Shown: positions 8,054 through 19,379, counted from the stretch's first letter. The stretch: DNA of 64,000 bases from Candidatus Woesearchaeota archaeon (GCA_018696595.1 JABHQW010000003.1:177907-241906); one strand, 5' to 3'. Translations and numbers: made by a program. The notes: a model not told the origin generated them from the letters alone.

Positions 8054-9725
8054 CAATCAGACTACAGTCTCCACCCTCACACAAGTAACCATCTGGACAC
8101 CCCTCACCAGGATAATATTGATAACCAAATCCATTTTCATTACAAATTGTAGTGTTATAATTATATGTATTATAATTTGCATAACATTCTATGGACGTAT
8201 CTCCTGGATTACAAGGATCCTGACAACCGGCTTCATTGTTCACGATTTCACAAACGAGAGGTTCTCCACTAATTGGACTGATTTTACTAGAACAATCAGT
8301 AACAAAAGTTGTATTCACCCCTGGACAATCGTAGATGTTTGTGAAAATGTAATTATCTCCTTCACAACTATACTTATACTCTTTATGTTTACAACATCCG
8401 AACCCATCTAAACAATTATGTGGTTGAGACCCATAACCACAGAATTTATCTTGTTCATAAGTACTACAATTTTGGTTGTAATATGTAAGAGTCGCATAAG
8501 TTTTTGGCCCTTTTGTCCCACAAGTAATCTCTCCAGTTGCTTGACCTTGTTCACAACCAGGTTTTTCCACAGCAACACAATTATTAGCCTCACAACTATA
8601 ATCTGAAGGACATTCTAAACCCCCCTCATACTGTTGATAATTACAGTTAACTGTTCCACCACAACCATCATCAATAATGCCACATTCTTTGATTCCCCCT
8701 GCATAATCTTGATAAATACATTCTTTTGGAACACACTCAGCACAAACATGTTTAATGTCAAAATCACCAACAAGAGCATTAGAAGCATTAACAAAGTTGT
8801 AAGTGATTCCCCCATGCTTCAAATTAAAAATTACTTCCCAAGAATTGTCATTAAAACTTAATGGCCTTGTATGTGTGTCCCCAGTTTGAAAATCCTTAAA
8901 CAGTATATTCTTACCATAAAGGTCATCAACTTCATCTGCACCTTTATACCCAAACACGTTCCCGTCAGCAGTAATAAAGTTTCCTTTATGTTTGATTATA
9001 GTATTCTCAGTACAATCTCCCAACTCAATTGGAATTTGTTCTACACATTCAACTTCATCAGCTGCACAATCACTTTTACAGGAAGACCACAAATCATCAC
9101 AATTGTTTTCTCCTTCTTCTTCACAGTCATATAAATCTTCACCACAATCTTTCTCACACTTCTGAAGAGCTGCAGTACATTCTGCGGTATTAACCTTTGC
9201 AACACAAACTCCCTCAGCATTACATTTGTAATCTGATCCACATTGACTATCAGAACTACACTTACAAGCCCAAGCAACATAATTCTTAGTCATCGGGTTT
9301 TTAATGTCTCCGTATTGAAGTTTAAGTGGTACACTAACAAACTCATTACAACCATGATTGCTTACTTTACTATAATCAACAGAAGGTAAATCTCCAGAGC
9401 AACGTCGCTCATAAAATTTATTTTTTCTACCATTGTAATAATCTGTCTTTGAAAAAACTTTTTGAACACCATACTTTTCTTTAAGTACAGTAATGTAACC
9501 AGGAACATAGATATTACTTCCACCGTCTGAATCTTCACAAGAGACATAAGTGGTGCTTCTTATTTTAGTTGCCTGACCAGCCATTGCTTCGCCTTCTTCT
9601 TCATCAAATCCTTCTGGGAATTCCATGTCATCCGGATCAACTTCTTCATCAACTTCTGAACCACAACCAACAATAAACATTGCCATAACAAGCATACTTA
9701 ATAGAATTAAAAAATTTTTTTTCAT
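8049..9725 (-). CDS. Cys-rich lipoprotein (copy 2 of a tandem pair, longer)
   Basis: Signal peptide MKKNFLILLSMLVMAMFIVGC with lipobox, then an acidic linker ending MAGQA. The mature part begins with the SCEDSDGGSNIYVPG module, followed by an insert rich in paired cysteines (CTAALQKCEKDC, CEEEGENNCDD), a YAGGIKECG segment, and the C-terminal CEQGQATGEITC module with YYNQNCSTYEQDKFCG that parallels copy 1. At about 558 residues it is some 150 longer than copy 1, mainly in the middle. The ATG ten codons into the track call is preceded by GAGGTTGATG. Secreted surface protein; role unknown. Confidence 0.8.
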   Translation of the reverse strand: MKKNFLILLSMLVMAMFIVGCGSEVDEEVDPDDMEFPEGFDEEEGEAMAGQATKIRSTTYVSCEDSDGGSNIYVPGYITVLKEKYGVQKVFSKTDYYNGRKNKFYERRCSGDLPSVDYSKVSNHGCNEFVSVPLKLQYGDIKNPMTKNYVAWACKCSSDSQCGSDYKCNAEGVCVAKVNTAECTAALQKCEKDCGEDLYDCEEEGENNCDDLWSSCKSDCAADEVECVEQIPIELGDCTENTIIKHKGNFITADGNVFGYKGADEVDDLYGKNILFKDFQTGDTHTRPLSFNDNSWEVIFNLKHGGITYNFVNASNALVGDFDIKHVCAECVPKECIYQDYAGGIKECGIIDDGCGGTVNCNYQQYEGGLECPSDYSCEANNCVAVEKPGCEQGQATGEITCGTKGPKTYATLTYYNQNCSTYEQDKFCGYGSQPHNCLDGFGCCKHKEYKYSCEGDNYIFTNIYDCPGVNTTFVTDCSSKISPISGEPLVCEIVNNEAGCQDPCNPGDTSIECYANYNTYNYNTTICNENGFGYQYYPGEGCPDGYLCEGGDCSLIE

Positions 9726-9754
9726 TTTCACATCAACCTCATTTTTTACCAAAT

Positions 9755-9786
9755 TTTAAATTAAATTAAATTAAATTAAATTAAGT
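9755..9786. repeat. AATTA pentanucleotide run upstream of lipoprotein copy 2
   Basis: About five to six units (AAATTAAATTAAATTAAATTAAATTAAGT) directly upstream of the Shine-Dalgarno region, with TTATAAAGG on the minus strand near 9797-9805 beyond it. Copy number differs from the paralogous site at 7865. Confidence 0.65.
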
Positions 9787-9813
9787 AAACTTAATTCCTT
9801 TATAACTTTTTCC

Positions 9814-10530
9814 TTACCCTATAGTATAAACCATTTCCTGAATGCCACCAGCATAAGCCTGGTAAGTGATTTCAATAATGTTTAATTTAACCCCACCATA
9901 AGTCAGATTTTCACCCATAGCAACAAAATTACTTTTGTGATCGTCAATGATAATTCTTGCCCCTTCTTCACTCAGAATATAAAGAGTAACATTATGTTCA
10001 ACATCACCAACAGTAATTTGGGTAGTCTCACCAACTTTCAAAAGAAGAGTAGGGTTTTCTGCTTCTTCATCATCATCAACGGGTTCAACAACTTCAACAG
10101 GTTCTGTATAATTCTCTGGCATAGGATTACATTTCCCATCTAAACAACCAAAATCACAATCTTCTTTCTTAATCCAACCACAATCTTCTTTTTTATAACC
10201 TCTACGAGATTCGTCAATACATTTAAATCCAACATCACAAACTTCTGCTGGCTTACAAACACCATCAACACAAGAAGTTTTACAATCTTTTTTATCGCCA
10301 AAAGTACAATCAGAATTCCGATAAACCATTTTATCGCTACTTAGACAAACCCAACCAGCTTGACAATCTCCTGCAACTTCAGTTTCAGATTCTTCATTAG
10401 AATCATTAACCGCATCAACATCAACAGAATCATCAGTTTCATTAGTATCATCTTCAACAGAGTCACAAGAAACAAGTAATAAACTAAAAATAAAAACCAT
10501 AAATAATAAAATTATTTTTTTAATCATCAT
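9814..10530 (-). CDS. Cys-rich lipoprotein with acidic linker
   Basis: Signal peptide MMIKKIILLFMVFIFSLLLVSC with lipobox, then a Glu/Asp/Asn-rich linker to about residue 50. Two Cys-rich repeats follow (GWVCLSSDKMVYRNSDC and GFKCIDESRRGYKKEDC, each closing with CxDGxCxP), then a second acidic linker (VEPVDDDEEAEN) and a C-terminal domain with YGGVKLNIIEITYQAYAGGI, which echoes a segment of the 8049 lipoprotein. GGGGTG before the start codon supports translation from the first ATG. Fourth lipoprotein of this region; likely surface-exposed, function unknown. Confidence 0.8.
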   Translation of the reverse strand: MMIKKIILLFMVFIFSLLLVSCDSVEDDTNETDDSVDVDAVNDSNEESETEVAGDCQAGWVCLSSDKMVYRNSDCTFGDKKDCKTSCVDGVCKPAEVCDVGFKCIDESRRGYKKEDCGWIKKEDCDFGCLDGKCNPMPENYTEPVEVVEPVDDDEEAENPTLLLKVGETTQITVGDVEHNVTLYILSEEGARIIIDDHKSNFVAMGENLTYGGVKLNIIEITYQAYAGGIQEMVYTIG

Positions 10531-10621
10531 TAAAACACCCCTTTTAATATTTAAAGTAATATTTTGTCATTTATATTTGTTTTGGAAAAGTTAATTAAAG
10601 AAACCCTTGTTCAAACAATTT

Positions 10622-10948
10622 ATGTTTTGTAAAACCTGCGGCTCTTTACTAAGACCAAAAACTACTCCTTACGGAAAATGGATGGCTTGCCCTAATGGGC
10701 ATTCTCAACCAAAACTAAATCAAGAAGACACTAAACTTCAAACCAAAAACACAAACGAAGGAAAATTATTAGAAGTTAATCTAGGAGAGAACCCCTTATC
10801 TGTGCATGACCATATCTGTCCAAGATGTGGACATAACAAAGCAGAACTGATTGAAATTAGTGCAAACTATTCTGACGAAGATAACATTTACAGAATGAAA
10901 TGTGGCAAATGCAGTTTTGTTGTCCAGTTAGAAGGTAAGACCACTTAA
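10622..10948 (+). CDS. Transcription factor S / RPB9-like protein
   Basis: Archaeal TFS rescues stalled RNA polymerase by stimulating transcript cleavage. Seen: an N-terminal zinc ribbon starting MFCKTCGSLLRPK and closing at ACPNGH (the fourth ligand is His instead of Cys), and a C-terminal TFIIS-type ribbon CPRCGHNKAE...MKCGKCSF. The acidic pair needed for cleavage is present as SDED just before YRMKCGKC. The track start at 10607 is a TTG; the ATG at 10622 matches the family start and lies at leaderless distance from a TATA-like TAATTAAAG. It converges with rtcB, overlapping by 4 bp. Confidence 0.85.
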   Translation: MFCKTCGSLLRPKTTPYGKWMACPNGHSQPKLNQEDTKLQTKNTNEGKLLEVNLGENPLSVHDHICPRCGHNKAELIEISANYSDEDNIYRMKCGKCSFVVQLEGKTT

Positions 10949-12426
10949 CCTTTAACATTACCAATTGGAACCAACTTAACAACTTTCTTAGCAATACCTA
11001 ACTGGCTAGATGTTTCCGCAACAATTTCTATATCTTTGTATGCACCACCTGCTTCTTCAGCAAGACCTCTCATGCTAACCCCATGAACATAAATTCCTTT
11101 CTTCAACATGCTTTCTTGTAACTGAGCACCATCAAATTGTCTTTTAGCAGCAGCACGACTCATAATCCGACCAGCACCATGAGCAGTAGAAGCAAAAGTT
11201 TCTTGATCTGCTTTATCGTTACCAACCAAAATGTAAGATCCAGTTTCCATACTTCCTGGAAGAATTACTGGTTGACCAATTTCTTTATATCTGTCAGGCA
11301 ACTCCTCATTCCGAGCAGGACCAAAAGCACGAGTTGCTCCTTTTCTATGTACAACTAACTCTTTCTCTTTACCATCAACAACATGTTTCTCTAATTTAGC
11401 AATATTATGACAAACGTCATACACTAAATTAATCTCGGTTGATTCTCCAAAAATTTTCTTAAAAACTTCTCTAACTCTGTGCATGATAACTTGACGATTA
11501 GCAAATGCCATGTTTGCAGCACAAGCCATAGCAGAATAGTAAGCTTTCCCATCAGGAGAATTCATTGGTGCACAAGCTAGTTCCTTATCCAGAATATTAA
11601 TCCCATATTGTTTCATTACTCCTAAAAATTTACGCATGTAATCTGTTCCAACTTGATGCCCTAAGCCCCGAGAACCACAATGAATCATTAAACAAACTTG
11701 CCCATCCCCAGTAATTCCCATAGTTTTAGCAATTTCCGGATCAAGAATATTTTCTTCTTTAACTTCTTGAATTTCTAAAAAATGATTACCCGAACCAAGA
11801 GTTCCAACTTGATCAAATCCTCTTTTGATTGCTTTATCAGAAACATCTACAGGATTAGCGCCAGGTAATTTACCGCTACTTTCAGTATTAGCAACATCAT
11901 CTTCTGTAGCATAACCATTTTCTAAACACCACTGAGATCCTTTAATTAAAACTTGTTTGAATTCTTCTTTAGTAACTTTTACAAAACCAGTACAGCCAAC
12001 ACCTGCTGGAACTTCTTTGAAAAGTGTGTCAACTAATTCTTTAATTTTTGGTTTAACTTGATCAACAGTAAGGTTTGTGGTAACTAAACGAACTCCACAA
12101 TTAATATCAAATCCAACACCGCCAGGAGAAATCACTCCACCTTCTTCTGGATCAAAAGCAGCTACGCCGCCAATGGGGAAACCGTATCCCCAATGTCCGT
12201 CTGCCATACAAGCAGCATACTTTTGAATACCTGGAAGAGAAGCAACATTTGCCAGTTGATCAAAAACTCCACGATCCATTGAATCTAAAAGAACTTTGTT
12301 AGCGTAAACTCTACCTGGAACATTCATCCCTTGTTTATATGAAGTAGGCAATTCCCAAATATTATCTTCAATTTTCTTTATACATTCTGGTGGACCCATT
12401 TTAATTTCTTTTTTATGACCATTCAT
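10945..12426 (-). CDS. rtcB: RNA-splicing ligase RtcB
   Basis: GTP- and Mn-dependent ligase that joins 2',3'-cyclic phosphate and 5'-hydroxyl RNA ends; it seals archaeal tRNA exons after intron removal. All metal and nucleotide motifs are visible: GVGFDINCGVRL near residue 107, GSGNHFLEIQ near 215, MIHCGSRGLGHQ near 249, VYDVCHNIAKLE near 340, and STAHGAGRIMSR near 425 with the His that carries GMP. Length of 493 aa is normal and no intein is present. GAGGT lies 7 nt before the first ATG. Its activator archease is at 59690. Substrates within this window would be the tRNA-Ser and possibly the 16S insertion. Confidence 0.96.
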   Translation of the reverse strand: MNGHKKEIKMGPPECIKKIEDNIWELPTSYKQGMNVPGRVYANKVLLDSMDRGVFDQLANVASLPGIQKYAACMADGHWGYGFPIGGVAAFDPEEGGVISPGGVGFDINCGVRLVTTNLTVDQVKPKIKELVDTLFKEVPAGVGCTGFVKVTKEEFKQVLIKGSQWCLENGYATEDDVANTESSGKLPGANPVDVSDKAIKRGFDQVGTLGSGNHFLEIQEVKEENILDPEIAKTMGITGDGQVCLMIHCGSRGLGHQVGTDYMRKFLGVMKQYGINILDKELACAPMNSPDGKAYYSAMACAANMAFANRQVIMHRVREVFKKIFGESTEINLVYDVCHNIAKLEKHVVDGKEKELVVHRKGATRAFGPARNEELPDRYKEIGQPVILPGSMETGSYILVGNDKADQETFASTAHGAGRIMSRAAAKRQFDGAQLQESMLKKGIYVHGVSMRGLAEEAGGAYKDIEIVAETSSQLGIAKKVVKLVPIGNVKG

Positions 12427-12493
12427 TTTAATTACCTCAATATTAGTATAGTATCAATTAACAGAAAATCAGCATAATCTTATTTAAAAGTTT

Positions 12494-12970
12494 CTAACTA
12501 AAAAACATCCCTATCCAAGTACCAACAAAATGAGTAATAACAATAACAATAACAGCAATAAATAAATGTTCAGCAATCATTTTCCAAGGACTTCTTTTAT
12601 TTTTCCAAGCCAAGTAATAATTTAACACAACTAACAAAAACATACCCCAAATAATTGCAACAATCATTGCAGTAAACAATTCAAATAACAACACAGGAAT
12701 AATAAAAGTTAACGCAAAAACTAATTTAGTAAAAAAAGTAGCAAAAGTTGATTCCCAGACTTCTTTATGAGTTTTACGATGATCTGATTCCTCAGACATA
12801 TGAATACCTAAGGCATCAGAAAAAGCATCAGCAATTGCAATGGTTAAGATTCCACCAAGAACAACTAATTTGGAACTTGTTCCGGCATTTAGGCCAACCA
12901 TTAAACCAAGAGTAGTAATAACTCCAGAAGTTAAACCAAAACTAAAACCTGTCCTCATTGAGCTTTTCAT
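12494..12970 (-). CDS. VIT1/CCC1-like membrane transporter
   Basis: A 158-residue protein with about five hydrophobic helices (residues ~8-30, 33-48, 77-100, 103-122, 135-157). The start GFSFGLTSGVITTLGLMVGL followed by AIADAFSDALGIHMSEES resembles the VIT family, which moves Fe2+ or Mn2+ out of the cytosol in exchange for protons; the acidic and His residues of that segment fit metal handling. It is a short version lacking the large cytoplasmic insertion of eukaryotic VIT1. In-frame ATGs at codons 1 and 5 are both possible starts. Confidence 0.65.
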   Translation of the reverse strand: MKSSMRTGFSFGLTSGVITTLGLMVGLNAGTSSKLVVLGGILTIAIADAFSDALGIHMSEESDHRKTHKEVWESTFATFFTKLVFALTFIIPVLLFELFTAMIVAIIWGMFLLVVLNYYLAWKNKRSPWKMIAEHLFIAVIVIVITHFVGTWIGMFFS

Positions 12971-13067
12971 GAAATAAAAGGAAAATTTTAAGGTTTATAA
13001 TATTTTGGTTGTTATTATGCCCACCTAATTCCACAAATCTTTTAAAACCAACCACAAAAAAGCAAAT

Positions 13068-13349
13068 ATGTATAACCCATTAGCAAAAGAGCATCCAGCC
13101 GAAGTATTTAAGACCTATATCAGCCACAAAGCGGACGAGTTAGGAAGACAGTTAGCAGAACCATTAGCCAAAGCAGTGGGAACAACAGCAACTGCCTACG
13201 CTATGTTAGCATCTCCTTTAATAATTGCTTCTGGATTAATTAATGGTTCAGATAAACCGGTAGAATTATTAGACAAAACAGTAGTCGTTCCTTTTAATGT
13301 ACTTGAAAGTTTAGAAGGAAAATTAAGAGATTATTTTACTCGCCCATAA
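13068..13349 (+). CDS. Hypothetical protein with hydrophobic segment (93 aa)
   Basis: Small protein with an N-terminal helical part (AEVFKTYISHKADELGRQL) and one moderately hydrophobic stretch (TATAYAMLASPLIIASGLI) near residues 41-59. TTTTAAAACC about 25-30 nt before the ATG gives a leaderless promoter. The 3' end overlaps the convergent cupin gene by 19 bp. I do not recognise a family. Confidence 0.55.
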   Translation: MYNPLAKEHPAEVFKTYISHKADELGRQLAEPLAKAVGTTATAYAMLASPLIIASGLINGSDKPVELLDKTVVVPFNVLESLEGKLRDYFTRP

Positions 13350-13717
13350 ATATCTTCATAACGAATAATATCATCTTCTTTATACTCACCTTTAGAAACT
13401 TCTAAAACAAAAGCAGAACCTTCACCAGTACTTTTCATTGTGTGCACATGCTTAACAGGAATAAAAATATTATCTCCAGCAGATAAATTAAATGTTTCTA
13501 AGTTCTTTTTAATAACATCAAGACCCTCATGAACCGGTCCACGTAAAACTTCAATTTTACCAGAAATAACGTACCATGATTCTTCACGATAATTGTGGCT
13601 TTGTAAAGAAAGTTGTCCAGAAACTTCAAGAATTTTAACAGAGCATTGTTCATTATCAGCAAATAAAGTATAATTACCCCACGGCCGTTTCTCAGAATAA
13701 AAATCTTTGTCTTTCAT
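13331..13717 (-). CDS. Cupin-domain protein, mannose-6-phosphate isomerase type II-like
   Basis: A 128-residue single cupin that matches the C-terminal isomerase part of ManC-type enzymes: RPWGNYTLF at the start, LSLQSHNYREESWYVISGKIEVLRG carrying metal ligands, and GDNIFIPVKHVHTM with the second His group. The family interconverts mannose-6-phosphate and fructose-6-phosphate or acts as a sugar-nucleotide epimerase-like cupin; stand-alone copies are common and substrate cannot be told from sequence. The expected HR pair is HN (SHNYREE), a small deviation. Confidence 0.75.
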   Translation of the reverse strand: MKDKDFYSEKRPWGNYTLFADNEQCSVKILEVSGQLSLQSHNYREESWYVISGKIEVLRGPVHEGLDVIKKNLETFNLSAGDNIFIPVKHVHTMKSTGEGSAFVLEVSKGEYKEDDIIRYEDIYGRVK

Positions 13718-13822
13718 TGATTAAAGAACGTAGTAATCATTTATTAATTTTGTTTAATTGAATTCTCTAATTAAGTACAATATATACATAACTATTATAA
13801 AACCATCAAGTAAAAACACCCT

Positions 13823-14419
13823 ATGCTTAGTAAAACTGAAATAAAGCGACAATTGTTTCATTTAGCCTTAGGTTTAGCACTAGCGGGATTATACTATTTA
13901 GACATTATCGGCCCCTTAACCATGTTCTTAGGAATAATTTGCGGTGGCCTATTAAGTTTCATTAGTAAAAGAGTAGATATACCAATCTTCAGCACTTTCT
14001 TGGATCACTTTGAAAGAAAAGAAGTTAGAAAAAAATTTCCAGGAAAAGGAATGATTTTTTATTTTATTGGAACATTATTTGTAATGCAACTTTTTGAGAA
14101 AGATATTGCTTTAGCAGCAATTATGGTTCTTGCTTTCGGAGATTCAGTAAGTCACATGTTTGGAGCAAAGTTTGGAAAGATAAAAAATATTATTAGTGGT
14201 GACAGTAAAAAACTTTTAGAAGGAACTTTTGCTGGAACTGTTGCAGGAGCTTTATCAGCAGCATTATTTGTGCCATTTCCAGAAGCGTTCCTAGGAGCTT
14301 TAGCAGCAATGATCTTTGAAGTATTCAAAATTGATTTCAATGATAAAACGCTTGACGACAATATTGTTGTACCGCTGATTGCAGGAACAGTAATGTTTCT
14401 GATTCGAACTTATTTGTAA
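13823..14419 (+). CDS. Dolichol kinase / SEC59-like CTP-dependent lipid kinase
   Basis: A 198-residue integral membrane protein with about six helices. It shows the family core FGDSVSHMFGAKFGKIK followed by SKKLLEGTFAGTVAG, as in dolichol, phytol and archaeal polyprenol kinases, which use CTP to phosphorylate a lipid alcohol. The basic cytosolic loop FERKEVRKKFPGKG before the third helix also fits. In archaea such an enzyme would feed polyprenyl-phosphate carriers for glycosylation or ether lipid salvage. No related genes are adjacent; it follows a 105-bp promoter region. Confidence 0.75.
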   Translation: MLSKTEIKRQLFHLALGLALAGLYYLDIIGPLTMFLGIICGGLLSFISKRVDIPIFSTFLDHFERKEVRKKFPGKGMIFYFIGTLFVMQLFEKDIALAAIMVLAFGDSVSHMFGAKFGKIKNIISGDSKKLLEGTFAGTVAGALSAALFVPFPEAFLGALAAMIFEVFKIDFNDKTLDDNIVVPLIAGTVMFLIRTYL

Positions 14420-14512
14420 AAAATTATAACTTAATTATCCCTTAAACCACCACAATTCTTTTAAACAAACAATTCTTACAAACTAACATCATATCCAAAG
14501 AGGTGTTTTAAA

Positions 14513-15064
14513 ATGTGTAATGATTGTGAAGAACATAAAAAAGATAAAAAGTGTTGTGAAGAAAATAAAGAAGAATGTTGCGAAGAAAAAACAGAGCAAT
14601 GTTGTAACGAAAAGAAAGATTGCTGTTCTGAAGAAAATAAAGAATGTTGTGAAGAAAGTCCTTCTGCCGAAGAAATTATTGAAGAAGTAAAAAGAGAAGA
14701 CGAACAAGAAGAAGCAAAAGAACAACCTAAAGCTTACCCTGCTGAAGAGCAAGGAATAACAGAAGAAACAACTGAAACAACTGACATCAAAGAAGAGATG
14801 GACATGGGTGAAAGAGATGAAAATCTTGATACAGAAGTAGGCCGAGAAAAACAAGTTGAAGATGATGAAATCAATCCAGAAGAAGCAGGTTTCATGCAAG
14901 GAGAATCTGGAGCTGGTCAACTTGGAAAAGATGCTCTTACTGGAGAACCTTTAATGGATATTGAAGATGTTGTTGAAACAGAAATTGATGGCCAGATGTA
15001 CAGGTTTGTAAATCAAGAAAACGCTGAAGAGTTCCGAAAGAAGAAAGAAAAAGAGAACCAATAG
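14513..15064 (+). CDS. Acidic protein with repeated CC motifs and a C-terminal YHS-like segment
   Basis: The first 50 residues are a Lys/Glu ladder with repeated double cysteines (KCCEENKEECCEEKTEQCC, then DCC and ECCEE), about 12 Cys in 45 residues. A very acidic linker follows to residue 125, then a short conserved-looking end: DALTGEPLMDIEDVV, then DGQMYRFVNQENAEEFRKK, which resembles the half of a YHS/TRASH metal domain that reads YxF...F. Expected role: binding soft metal ions or a zinc reservoir, but this is inference from composition. GAGGTG lies 7 nt before the ATG and TTTTAAAC about 50 nt upstream. The CC repeat looks expanded by slippage. Confidence 0.75.
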   Translation: MCNDCEEHKKDKKCCEENKEECCEEKTEQCCNEKKDCCSEENKECCEESPSAEEIIEEVKREDEQEEAKEQPKAYPAEEQGITEETTETTDIKEEMDMGERDENLDTEVGREKQVEDDEINPEEAGFMQGESGAGQLGKDALTGEPLMDIEDVVETEIDGQMYRFVNQENAEEFRKKKEKENQ

Positions 15065-15139
15065 CTTTCTTATTTTTTTATTTATCTTTATTTCTATTAC
15101 ATAAACCATTATATACTTCTAAGCTAAAAAGTCATTAAA

Positions 15140-16261
15140 TTGCCAATTTTACAACCATTGTATGAAGATGTACAAGTAGAAACATTTCAAGGAAAATATC
15201 AAGTCCAACTAGAAATTCTTCCAGAATCCACATTAACAAGAGATGACATTCAAAGAGTCTTAGAATTAGCTTCTTGGAGAAAAGACCCAAATACAGAACC
15301 AGTTAGTTATGAAGGGGGCAGAGGTATATTAGTTCCAAGAAAAGAACCAATAACAATTCAAGATCAAAAATTAGAAACATTGTTAATTAGCGGAATTGGT
15401 TATCGTAAGATGTTAGTTGATGATTCTGGAAATGCAAGTGTTGAAGAAGATATTTTTTATCCGCCATCAACAGAAAATTTTATGGATGGTCTTCCAAAAG
15501 GATTGATTGGCTATAGTTACGCCAAAGGAGAAGAAATCGTTGATGAATTTGATGGATATTCCCCGTTAGGAACATACACGACAGAAACATTAAAAGAAAA
15601 GATTGAACAAACAAGATTAGCATCGGGCTTAGGGTTAACCAAACTGATTGTCCCCCCAATTGAAGCATATGGAAGATTTGTTAATGAAGAATTACAAAAT
15701 GATTCTGGAAACTTTGGGTTCTTAGTTTTTTCGGTTCCAGAGAATAACAAAAGATTCAGGGAAAGATTAAGGAACATAATTTGTAGTGGTAAAGAAGATA
15801 ACACCATATTGAATCACGTTCTTCAATCTATGCAATCATTCATTTCGGTCATTTATCCGGGACTGTATGAATTACATTGGAAGGGTTATGCTCATGGATC
15901 AACTCATTTATCCAATTGGTATTCAGAAAATAAAGCCATACTCAGCGATTGGGAAACAACACAAAAGTTAGATGGAAATAGAATAGATAATGCATTAAAC
16001 TGTTTAATTGATTTTCACAGACCAATTGTAGAGATGTGCCACCTTATTAAAGACTTTGAAATTGATCAAGAACTATTAGAAAAAATTGAAGAGGCAATAT
16101 TTTATGATGCGATTGAAAATTATTGTCCCGAAAGATATCCTGGATTCAATCTTGATCCCAGAAAAATAGATTTAAGAGACAAAGATTCAAAAACAAGACC
16201 AGAGTTAATTGAATGGATGAAGCAATGTATGGAAACAGAATTATCACTAAAAATTGTATAG
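15140..16261 (+). CDS. Hypothetical protein, possible kinase-fold (APH-like)
   Basis: A 373-residue soluble protein I cannot place with certainty. Residues ~257-277 read YAHGSTHLSNWYSENKAILSDWE, laid out like the catalytic loop (HGxxHxxN) and metal-binding DxE of aminoglycoside-phosphotransferase/protein-kinase-like enzymes, but the N-terminal ATP-binding half shows no convincing Gly-rich loop. The start is a TTG at 15140: TATTATATAC at about 15107-15117 puts the transcription start at or just before it, so it is probably leaderless. Stop codon TAG is part of the first TAGCTAAAGCTA element. Confidence 0.6.
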   Translation: MPILQPLYEDVQVETFQGKYQVQLEILPESTLTRDDIQRVLELASWRKDPNTEPVSYEGGRGILVPRKEPITIQDQKLETLLISGIGYRKMLVDDSGNASVEEDIFYPPSTENFMDGLPKGLIGYSYAKGEEIVDEFDGYSPLGTYTTETLKEKIEQTRLASGLGLTKLIVPPIEAYGRFVNEELQNDSGNFGFLVFSVPENNKRFRERLRNIICSGKEDNTILNHVLQSMQSFISVIYPGLYELHWKGYAHGSTHLSNWYSENKAILSDWETTQKLDGNRIDNALNCLIDFHRPIVEMCHLIKDFEIDQELLEKIEEAIFYDAIENYCPERYPGFNLDPRKIDLRDKDSKTRPELIEWMKQCMETELSLKIV

Positions 16262-16363
16262 CTAAAGCTACTTTAAATATTTATAATAAAAATGATTTAA
16301 CATTAAAACATAGCTAACGCTAAGTATAAATTTCTTTCAATCTAAACAACATAGCTAAAGCTA
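16259..16363. repeat. Three TAGCTAAAGCTA inverted elements downstream of the rRNA operon
   Basis: TAGCTAAAGCTA at 16259-16270 and 16352-16363 and TAGCTAACGCTA at 16311-16322. Each is an imperfect palindrome (TAGCT/AGCTA). They fill the AT-rich space between the convergent 15140 gene and the 23S 3' end; they may act in termination or be a short repeat family. Confidence 0.55.
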
Positions 16364-16395
16364 TTCTAAAATTAAAAAAAAGAAAAAAATGAAAA

Positions 16396-16422
16396 GCCAT
16401 ACACAATGACAAAACCAACATG
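16396..16422 (-). other. 3' arm of the 23S precursor processing stem
   Basis: On the transcribed strand AUGUUG...UUGUC.UUGUGUAUGGC pairs with the arm at 19354-19379: 11 bp (GCCAUACACAA), an A/A mismatch, 5 bp (GACAA), a 3x3 loop, 6 bp (CAACAU). It encloses 23S, as archaeal pre-rRNA processing stems do. Confidence 0.75.
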
Positions 16423-19353
<2,931 letters not shown>

Positions 19354-19379
19354 ATGTTGATCTTGTCTTTGTGTATGGC
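19354..19379 (-). other. 5' arm of the 23S precursor processing stem
   Basis: GCCAUACACAAAGACAAGAUCAACAU on the transcript; pairs with 16396-16422. The 3x3 internal loop (GAU/GUU) and A/A mismatch are not a textbook bulge-helix-bulge, so the cleavage enzyme is not certain. Confidence 0.75.

Noticed and set aside
6762-9547. Many short ORFs opposite or in other frames of the lipoprotein genes
   Set aside because: Low-complexity translations of the Cys-rich coding strand; no start signals of their own.
14489-14920. 143-aa Phe/Ser-rich minus-strand ORF
   Set aside because: Antisense shadow of the Glu/Lys/Cys ladder protein at 14513.
16259-16420. 5S rRNA directly downstream of 23S
   Set aside because: Only AT-rich repeat sequence is present and no 5S loop signatures; the better candidate is at 41598-41714.
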